Shown here one piece after another: positions 11,371 through 16,392 of a stretch of 16,392 bases of DNA. The stretch's first letter is position 1; the number at the start of each line of letters is the position of its first letter. The notes under the pieces are model-generated. The model was not told the DNA's origin. It made no database searches and saw only the letters and a list, made by a program, of their open reading frames with translations. A program made the translations under genes and the position numbers. The DNA is from an uncultured Holophagaceae bacterium (lineage in GTDB: Bacteria; Acidobacteriota; Holophagae; Holophagales; Holophagaceae), in contig CAIRAS010000482.1 in assembly GCA_903876615.1 (NCBI GenBank), forward strand, positions 1 to 16,392, read 5' to 3'.

Positions 11371-14351
11371 AGCATACCCCCCTGAAACAGCTCTGCGGGC
11401 TCATCGCCACCGCAGCGATCGCCATCGCGCTGATCGGTTGCAACGGCAAGGACGGCGCCACCGGCGCCACCGGACCCGCCGGCACCAGCGGCACCAATGG
11501 CACCAACGGGACCAACGGGACCAACGGGACCAACGGCACCAGCCCGGTCATCACCGTCAATGCCGCCGCCCTGACCCCCGACCAGTGGGCGAACCTGTCC
11601 ATTAGCGGCAGCGTCACCAGCGTCTCCGTCTCCGCCGCCGCCGGCAAGCCCGTCGTGAACTTCAAGGTGGTCGACCAGAACGGCACCCCCGTCTCTGGCA
11701 TCGGCTTCACCACGAAGGCTTCCAACGCCCTGGCTTCCAGCTACGCGAGCCTGGCCTTCAGCATCGCCAAGCTCGTCCCTGGCACCAACGGCAGCCCCAG
11801 CAAGTGGGTCAGCTATGTCGTGACCTCCATGCCCACCACCACCACCGCGGTTGCCCCCGGCAAGCCCAGCACCGACAGCACGGGCACCCTGGTCGACAAC
11901 GGCGATGGCAGCTACAAGTACACCTTCTACCGTGACATCACCGCCGCCCAGACCTTCCTGGACACGTATCCCACTTACACCACCACCAACCTCCGGGCTG
12001 ACCTGGGTGATGTGAGCTTCGTGAACACCCTGACCCACCGCGTGACCATCCAGATCGGTGGCAGCGCCCGCGGCACCGGTAGCAACACGCCGGACGCCTC
12101 GGCCACTGGCATCGTCAGCGTGACCGTCAAGAACCCCGCCAACATCGTCTACGACTTCGTGCCCATTACGGGCGCCGTGGCCGCCCCCGCTGGCAGCCGC
12201 GACATCGTGACCCTGGCCGCCTGCAACGCCTGCCACACGGAGCTCGTCGTCCACGGCGGCAGCCGGAAGGACCCCCGCTACTGCGTGATGTGCCACAACG
12301 ACCAGCGCAAGTACGGGTCTGCTGAGTCTGCCACTACGGCCCCCACCACGAAGGCCCCCTACGGTGGCTATGTCTCCAGCGCCCCTGGTGCCACCACCAC
12401 CGTCAGCACCAACAAGATCAACGGCCTGTCTGCGGGCGATTTCCCCGCCTTCATCCACCGTCTGCACCGTGGCGAAGGCCTCCAGAAGACCGGCTACCTC
12501 TACGGCGGTCTCTACTTCAACGAGGTCCGCTACCCCCAGAGCATCCAGAACTGCACCACCTGCCACACCTCGGCCAATCCCGCCACTGCCGCCCTCGGCG
12601 ACAACTGGAAGAACGTCCCCAGCCGCATGGCTTGCGGCGCCTGCCACGACCGCATTGACTTCACCAAGTCCGCCGCTGCTGGCTACCACGAAGGTGGCGT
12701 CCAGCTCGACGACTCCATGTGCATCAGCTGCCACGGCCCCGCCGGCGTGGCCCTGAACCACGTCCCCGTGACGCCTCCCAATGCGACCAATGCCGGCCTG
12801 ACCGCCGCGCAGAAAGGCGATGCCAGCAACAGCCACACCAACTCCGGCTACGTCCCCAGCGACCTCGCCAACCTGCCCGCGGGCGCCCACTGGCTCAAGT
12901 ACGACATCTCCAAGGTCTACGTCGACGCCAGCAAGCACCCCGTGTTCGTCTTCCGCTTCCTGCAGGACGGCCTGACCACCGCCCCTGTGGTCTTCAACAC
13001 CTGGGATGCCACCGCCAACGGTGGTGACGGCAACGAGCTGATCACCAACTGGGTCGGCAGCACCACCCTCTACTTCGCCTACGCAGTGCCCCAGGACGGC
13101 ATCGCCGCTCCCAAGGACTGGAACGCCACGGTGAGCCTCGCGCTGCGCAAGCTCTGGCGCAATGGCCAGACCGGCGCCACCCTCACGGGCCCCGACGCCA
13201 ACGGCTACTACACCGCCACCTTCGGTCACGTGACCATTCCCGCCACCGCGACCCTGCGGACCGGCGGCATCGGCTACTCCTACGGCGTGGCTGCGGCTGC
13301 GGCCGGTGGCCCTCCTGCCACCAAGGCTGTGAGCAACACGGATGCCATGCCTCTCACCCAGATCAACCTGGCGGCCTACCCCTACGGGAAGACCGTGATC
13401 GACGGTGTCCTGCAGGACGCCCCCTACCAGGGCGGTGTCGTACCTCCCAGCCCCAACATGTATAAGATGGCCGTGGCCTCCGCCACCTCCACCACTGCTG
13501 ACACCGCTCGCCGTCCCATCGTCGAGAACGCCCGCTGCAACACCTGCCACAAGAGCCTGGGCGTCTTCACCGAAGGCGTCTTCCACGCCGGCCAGCGCAA
13601 CGATGCCCCCACCTGCACCTTCTGCCACCACACCAACACGGTCGGCAGCACCCAGACGGGCTTCGGCATCAACATCAAGACCGTCGTCCACGCCATCCAC
13701 GCTGGCTCCAAGCGCGTCATCCCCTTCACCTGGGAAGTCGCGGGCCTGTATTGGGAAGTCGGCTACCCCGGCGTCCTGAACAACTGCGAAGCCTGCCACG
13801 TGCCGGGGTCCTATGACTTCAGCGCCAGCACCAACGCCGGCCAGGTTGCCAGCCTCCTGTGGGACACCAATGCTTCCGGTGCCTACGCGTCGACCCTGAC
13901 CGCCCTGTCCACCACCGCCCCGTTCGTCTATGACTCCACCAAGACCTACACGGCGCCCTGGATCACCCCCAACACCAACTACGGTTCCACCCTCTTTGTG
14001 AACAGCACCCTGGTTGCTTCGGCCGCCCGGACCTGGCCCAGTGCGAACGCCAGCTCCACGGCCCTCACGGGTGGCACGATCGTCGTGGCCGCCGGTGGCG
14101 TCCTCGAAGCTGAGCCCGCCACCCTGGTGACGAGCCCGATCACCGCTGCTTGCGTGGCCTGCCACGACAGCAACCTTGCCAAGCTCCACATTGCTGCCAA
14201 CGGTGGCGTCATTGCCAAGCCCCGTAGCACCGTGGTCACCTCCGTGGCCGGCGCCGCTCCCATCGTGCCGATCAACAACACCGAGCAGTGCCTGCTCTGC
14301 CACGGCAACGGGAAGGTTGCGGACATCCGCGCCGTCCACATGACCTTCTAG
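11367..14351 (+). CDS. Decaheme OmcA/MtrC-family outer-surface cytochrome lipoprotein
   Basis: 994 residues. A signal peptide ends in the lipobox L-I-G-C (lipidated C25), followed by 11 collagen-like Gly-X-Y triplets (27-59), a beta-rich domain (60 to about 280), five CXXCH (C286, C306, C396, C423, C452), a second beta-rich domain (about 460-720) and five more CXXCH (C724, C750, C807, C929, C975). This is the I-II-III-IV layout of OmcA/MtrC proteins, though longer than the Shewanella members. It would be the cell-surface terminal reductase passing electrons to metal oxides, electrodes or other extracellular acceptors. The middle beta domain contains no cysteine, so the disulfide known there in MtrC/OmcA is absent. 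AAGGAG stands 8 bases before the ATG. The 997-residue minus-strand frame over it is a shadow of codon bias. Confidence 0.93.
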   Translation: MKHTPLKQLCGLIATAAIAIALIGCNGKDGATGATGPAGTSGTNGTNGTNGTNGTNGTSPVITVNAAALTPDQWANLSISGSVTSVSVSAAAGKPVVNFKVVDQNGTPVSGIGFTTKASNALASSYASLAFSIAKLVPGTNGSPSKWVSYVVTSMPTTTTAVAPGKPSTDSTGTLVDNGDGSYKYTFYRDITAAQTFLDTYPTYTTTNLRADLGDVSFVNTLTHRVTIQIGGSARGTGSNTPDASATGIVSVTVKNPANIVYDFVPITGAVAAPAGSRDIVTLAACNACHTELVVHGGSRKDPRYCVMCHNDQRKYGSAESATTAPTTKAPYGGYVSSAPGATTTVSTNKINGLSAGDFPAFIHRLHRGEGLQKTGYLYGGLYFNEVRYPQSIQNCTTCHTSANPATAALGDNWKNVPSRMACGACHDRIDFTKSAAAGYHEGGVQLDDSMCISCHGPAGVALNHVPVTPPNATNAGLTAAQKGDASNSHTNSGYVPSDLANLPAGAHWLKYDISKVYVDASKHPVFVFRFLQDGLTTAPVVFNTWDATANGGDGNELITNWVGSTTLYFAYAVPQDGIAAPKDWNATVSLALRKLWRNGQTGATLTGPDANGYYTATFGHVTIPATATLRTGGIGYSYGVAAAAAGGPPATKAVSNTDAMPLTQINLAAYPYGKTVIDGVLQDAPYQGGVVPPSPNMYKMAVASATSTTADTARRPIVENARCNTCHKSLGVFTEGVFHAGQRNDAPTCTFCHHTNTVGSTQTGFGINIKTVVHAIHAGSKRVIPFTWEVAGLYWEVGYPGVLNNCEACHVPGSYDFSASTNAGQVASLLWDTNASGAYASTLTALSTTAPFVYDSTKTYTAPWITPNTNYGSTLFVNSTLVASAARTWPSANASSTALTGGTIVVAAGGVLEAEPATLVTSPITAACVACHDSNLAKLHIAANGGVIAKPRSTVVTSVAGAAPIVPINNTEQCLLCHGNGKVADIRAVHMTF
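11481..11543 (+). repeat. Tandem 9-bp repeat encoding Gly-Thr-Asn/Ser
   Basis: Seven in-frame 9-base units (GGN-ACC-AAY or AGC) lie just after the lipid anchor of the decaheme cytochrome; three neighbouring units, starting at 11508, are identical (GGGACCAAC). Copy-number change by slippage would lengthen or shorten the stalk without breaking the frame. Confidence 0.8.
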
Positions 14352-14360
14352 TCAACCCCA

Positions 14361-14390
14361 CCGCGGAGCCCGGGCAACCGGGCCCCGCGG
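14361..14390 (+). terminator. GC-rich hairpin with GCAA loop after the decaheme gene
   Basis: CCGCGG-A-GCCCGG (14361-14373), loop GCAA, CCGGGC-C-CCGCGG (14378-14390): a 12-pair stem with one A-C mismatch capped by a GNRA-type tetraloop, 9 bases after the stop codon. No T-tract follows directly, so it probably stabilises the 3' end or helps the terminator 20 bp further on. Confidence 0.6.
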
Positions 14391-14410
14391 AACGATCTGA
14401 GCCATGAAGA

Positions 14411-14445
14411 GAACCCGGATGCCTCGGCCTCCGGGTTCTTTTTTT
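14411..14445 (+). terminator. Rho-independent terminator of the cytochrome operon
   Basis: GAACCCGGA (14411-14419) pairs perfectly with TCCGGGTTC (14430-14438) and is followed at once by seven T (14439-14445). This is the clearest intrinsic terminator in the window and marks the operon end. Confidence 0.92.
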
Positions 14446-14460
14446 CCAGGGTCCTGGAGA

Positions 14461-14490
14461 TTGACAGGGGCCTCCGGTTGCGCTGAAAAT
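14461..14490 (+). promoter_or_regulatory. Promoter of the helix-hairpin-helix gene
   Basis: TTGACA (14461-14466), an 18-base spacer, then GAAAAT (14485-14490), a 4-of-6 match to the -10 consensus. It starts 15 bases after the T-tract of the preceding terminator and 48 bp before the next ATG, so the small gene is an independent unit. Confidence 0.55.
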
Positions 14491-14513
14491 AAGCAAAAGC
14501 ATGAGGTATTTCC

Positions 14514-14897
14514 ATGAATAAAAAACCAGTTACCATTCTTGGCGCCCTGCTGCTCGTCTGCGCCCTGGCCCCCGCGGCCTGGGCCCAGGAAGACGACGCC
14601 TCGCCCAAGAAGAAGCCGGTGCCCAAGGCCGTGCATGAGGCCCGGGCCAAGGCGGCCGCCAAGAAGGCCAAGGCCAAGGCCGATGCGGACGCCAAGGCCA
14701 AGGCCGTGGCCATCGACCTGAACCGGGCCACCAAGGCGCAGCTGAAGGCCCTCCCGGGCCTCACGGACGCCCAGGCGGACGCCATCATCGCCAAGCGTCC
14801 ACACCGCTCCAAGACGGACGTGGTGACCAAGGGCATCATCCCGGCGGAGACCTACCAGGCTTACAGCAAGCGCATCATCGTCCGAGAGGCACACTGA
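14514..14897 (+). CDS. Small secreted helix-hairpin-helix protein, Lys/Ala-rich
   Basis: 127 residues: signal peptide (K-K at 3-4, hydrophobic 6-19, cleavage probably after A-W-A at 22-24), a Lys/Ala-rich helical stretch (about 32-65), then a ComEA-like helix-hairpin-helix: I-D-L-N-R-A-T-K-A-Q-L-K-A-L-P-G-L (67-83) and A-D-A-I-I-A-K-R-P (88-96). Such domains bind DNA without sequence preference. The product would be periplasmic or exported; the basic tract also favours nucleic-acid or polyanion binding. GAGG lies 7 bases before the ATG. It is downstream of, but transcriptionally separate from, the cytochrome operon. A DNA-uptake role or extracellular-DNA binding are both possible; other competence genes are not in view. 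Confidence 0.75.
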   Translation: MNKKPVTILGALLLVCALAPAAWAQEDDASPKKKPVPKAVHEARAKAAAKKAKAKADADAKAKAVAIDLNRATKAQLKALPGLTDAQADAIIAKRPHRSKTDVVTKGIIPAETYQAYSKRIIVREAH

Positions 14898-15105
14898 CAA
14901 GGGCATCCGGCCTCAACGCCAGGAGTCCCACAGACGGGGGCCTCGCTGTTTCCCTGCAGTTGGGGCCAGTCCATGCTCTGCCGGCAAGGCCTGAAGGTGC
15001 CTGGCTAAAAACCTAGACAGCGGCGGTCATCAGGACGGCTCTGTCCAGGCATGACAGCTTGAATGCTGCCAAATCCTCGACAACGTCCCTCCAGGGGGCT
15101 TATGA

Positions 15106-15121
15106 CGTGATGAGGATCACA
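15106..15121. promoter_or_regulatory. Crp/Fnr-type binding site upstream of rrf2
   Basis: CGTGATGAGGATCACA matches the Crp consensus TGTGA-N6-TCACA at 9 of 10 arm positions and includes the extended GTGAT-N4-ATCAC. Its centre is about 90 bp before the ATG at 15204. A similar site stands before the convergent paralog (16376-16391). Confidence 0.5.
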
Positions 15122-15150
15122 GGGTCAATTGATTTGACGGACCTTGAGCG

Positions 15151-15164
15151 CATCTTCGAAGATG
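15151..15164. promoter_or_regulatory. Perfect 14-bp palindrome, candidate operator
   Basis: CATCTTCGAAGATG is fully palindromic, 40 bp before the rrf2 ATG. Its half CGAAGATG also occurs at 16315-16322, next to the ribosome-binding site of the convergent rrf2 paralog. That makes it a candidate Rrf2 operator (inference). Confidence 0.4.
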
Positions 15165-15203
15165 AGCAGGGCTTTACGCCAGAGTTTCTCGCAGGAGGAT
15201 CCC

Positions 15204-15671
15204 ATGCTTCCGCTGTCCCAGACCACAGGTTACGCGGTGCGCGCCCTGAGGTGCCTCCAGGAGCCCGGGGGCCAGCCCGTGCTGGTCGAGGCCATCGCTG
15301 AGTCCACGGGGATTCCCCGCTCCTACCTGTCGAAGCTGATCCACAAGCTGGCCAAGAAGGGGCTGGTGGTGGCCCGCCGCGGGCACCACGGCGGCGTGGT
15401 CCTGGCCAAGGCCTCCACGGAGATCTCGGTCGCAGACCTGACCGATGCCATCGATGGCGTGGCCTGGCAGAAGCGCTGCCTCATGGGCCTGATCGGCTGC
15501 ACCGCCGAGAAGCCCTGCTCAGTGCACGACTTCTGGGAAGAGACCCGGGGCGCGGTCATGCAGCGGCTGCGGTCCGTGACCCTGGCGGACCTGGCCACCC
15601 TGCCGGACGCGGGCGTGGAGCGGTTCCGGGCCCGCCACGGGTTCGGCAGCTCCGTGTCGGCCTCGGCCTAG
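15204..15671 (+). CDS. Rrf2-family transcriptional regulator (paralog 1)
   Basis: 155 residues starting M-L-P-L-S-Q-T-T-G-Y-A-V; the ATG at 15204 has AGGAGG 5 bases upstream. Winged helix-turn-helix in the first 65 residues (S-T-G-I-P-R-S-Y-L-S-K-L-I-H-K-L, then R-R-G-H-H-G-G-V wing) and the cluster motif C92, C99, C105 and H108, almost the IscR ligand spacing. An iron-sulfur redox or nitric-oxide sensor is expected. It is clearly paralogous with the convergent gene at 15755-16306 over the first ~135 residues. Targets are unknown; the two neighbouring palindromes suggest auto- or cross-control and input from a Crp/Fnr protein. Confidence 0.92.
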   Translation: MLPLSQTTGYAVRALRCLQEPGGQPVLVEAIAESTGIPRSYLSKLIHKLAKKGLVVARRGHHGGVVLAKASTEISVADLTDAIDGVAWQKRCLMGLIGCTAEKPCSVHDFWEETRGAVMQRLRSVTLADLATLPDAGVERFRARHGFGSSVSASA

Positions 15672-15708
15672 GCGCTTGGTATCCATCCGGGATGACTCGT
15701 AAACCGAA

Positions 15709-15734
15709 GAGGCCGCCCACCGGGCGGCCTCTTT
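15709..15734. terminator. Bidirectional terminator between convergent rrf2 genes
   Basis: GAGGCCGCCC (15709-15718) and GGGCGGCCTC (15722-15731) form a perfect 10-bp stem with a 3-base loop, followed by TTT on the plus strand and TTCGGTTT on the minus strand. It serves both convergent genes. Confidence 0.8.
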
Positions 15735-15754
15735 CGTTGCCAGAGCAGGGAGCC

Positions 15755-16306
15755 TCAGACCTTCTTGGCCGGAGCCTTCTTGACGGCGGGCTTCACGGCC
15801 TTGACGGGGGCCTTCTTGGCGGCAGGCTTCGCGGCCTTCTTGACCCGGGGCTTGAGCTTCTTCTCGGGGAGGGCATCGGCCAGGCGCCAGGTGCGGCTGG
15901 CCTGCTCGAAGGTGCGGATCTCCTCCAGGGAGATGTCCTTCAGGCAGCGGTGGATGTGATCGCGCTCGGCCTTCCAGAAGGTGTGGGAGGGGCAGGCCCG
16001 CTCATCCGAGCAGTCCTTGAAGCCGAGGAGGCACTGGTTGCGCCACTCGGAGCCGTCCACGGCCTCGGCGATGAGGTCCAGGGTGATCTCCTTGGCGGCC
16101 AGGGCCAGCACCACGCCGCCCTTGTTGCCGCGCTTGGCCATCACCAGCCCGACCTTGGCGAGCTTGTGGATCATCTTGGAGAGGTAGGGGCGCGGAAAGC
16201 CCGTGCGGGCCGCCACGTCCACGACCAGGGTCGGCTTGCCGCCGGGATCCTGGAGGCAGCTCATGGCCAGGACCGCGTAACCAGAAGACTGGGATAGAGG
16301 TAGCAT
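15755..16306 (-). CDS. Rrf2-family transcriptional regulator (paralog 2) with H1-like basic tail
   Basis: 183 residues from the ATG at 16306 (M-L-P-L-S-Q-S-S-G-Y-A-V, aligning with paralog 1; AGG lies 5 bases upstream); an in-frame GTG at 16312 is less likely. Residues 1-135 are a normal Rrf2 protein with helix-turn-helix and C92, C99, C105, H108. Residues from about 149 on are a Lys/Ala/Pro tail with repeated K-K-A-P and V-K motifs, like bacterial histone-H1-like or AlgP-type tails, absent from paralog 1 and from usual Rrf2 proteins. The tail would give sequence-independent DNA contact on top of specific binding. Its upstream region has a TATTAT -10-like box and a Crp-type site. Confidence 0.9.
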   Translation of the reverse strand: MLPLSQSSGYAVLAMSCLQDPGGKPTLVVDVAARTGFPRPYLSKMIHKLAKVGLVMAKRGNKGGVVLALAAKEITLDLIAEAVDGSEWRNQCLLGFKDCSDERACPSHTFWKAERDHIHRCLKDISLEEIRTFEQASRTWRLADALPEKKLKPRVKKAAKPAAKKAPVKAVKPAVKKAPAKKV

Positions 16307-16358
16307 GGTCACCTACGAAGATGGATGGGTCGCCTTAGATAATAGACGATCTTAAGGT

Positions 16359-16391
16359 CAATGACATTGAATCCGTGTGATTAATTGCACA
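16359..16391 (-). promoter_or_regulatory. Operator region of rrf2 paralog 2 with Crp-type site
   Basis: TGTGATTAATTGCACA (16376-16391) fits TGTGA-N6-TCACA with one arm mismatch, centred 77 bp before the ATG. CAATGACATTG (16359-16369) is a perfect 5-bp inverted repeat around one base. Nearer the gene, GATCTTAAGGTC (16348-16359) is nearly palindromic and the minus strand reads TATTAT as a possible -10, without a clear -35. Confidence 0.45.
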
Positions 16392-16392
16392 A

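Larger units (their letters stand above)
14898..15203. other. Intergenic region with regulatory sites
   Basis: The 306 bp before the rrf2 gene at 15204 contain no credible gene. No clear terminator for the upstream gene was found. The right third holds a Crp-type site (15106-15121), GTCAA-N5-TTGAC (15124-15138) and a 14-bp palindrome (15151-15164). The rrf2 frame is open back to 15144, but no ribosome-binding site supports an earlier start. Confidence 0.6.

Noticed and set aside
11346..14339. Minus-strand open frame of 997 codons opposite the decaheme cytochrome
   Set aside because: It is Gly/Val/Ala-rich without domains and mirrors the strong GC third-position bias of the plus-strand gene, which has ten CXXCH motifs and a lipobox.

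Overview
The window looks like chromosomal DNA of a GC-rich, Gram-negative, anaerobically respiring bacterium. The content fits a metal-reducing acidobacterium of the Geothrix/Holophagaceae type: outer-membrane multiheme cytochromes of the OmcA/MtrC family, indolepyruvate oxidoreductase with an ADP-forming acyl-CoA synthetase, and several Rrf2 regulators with iron-sulfur-type cysteines. The assignment is inference from gene content and base composition; a Geobacter-like organism cannot be excluded by eye.

Region 1 (1-3048) holds the C-terminal end of a Crp/Fnr regulator (+), then on the minus strand moeA (molybdenum cofactor), an Rrf2 regulator and a YwiC-like membrane protein. The mix of Fnr-type regulator, YwiC and molybdenum cofactor synthesis suggests the edge of an anaerobic respiration region, since ywiC neighbours fnr and the nar genes in Bacillus. 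Two copies of a structured repeat of about 130 bp lie in the gaps at 1576-1702 and 3307-3441. The second copy is enclosed by short repeat modules that recur inverted on its two sides.

Region 2 (3643-8043, minus) is a tight three-gene operon, iorA-iorB-acyl-CoA synthetase. It would convert aryl 2-oxoacids from amino-acid breakdown to aryl-acyl-CoA, then to the free acid with ATP formation. IorA ends without the usual C-terminal 2[4Fe-4S] ferredoxin domain.

A divergent gap of 683 bp (8044-8726) carries a good sigma70-type promoter pointing rightward, overlapped by a palindrome.

Region 3 (8727-14351, plus) is a probable extracellular electron-transfer conduit: an outer-membrane beta-barrel, a pentaheme lipoprotein, a second lipoprotein with five CXXCH motifs plus one CX5CH, and a decaheme OmcA/MtrC-type lipoprotein with a collagen-like (Gly-Thr-Asn)n stalk after its lipid anchor. 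A strong intrinsic terminator follows.

Region 4 (14461-16392) has a small secreted helix-hairpin-helix protein with its own promoter, then two convergent paralogous Rrf2 regulators sharing a bidirectional terminator. One carries a histone-H1-like Lys/Ala/Pro tail. Each has a Crp-type inverted repeat about 80-90 bp upstream of its start. No tRNA, rRNA, CRISPR array, transposase or phage gene was seen.
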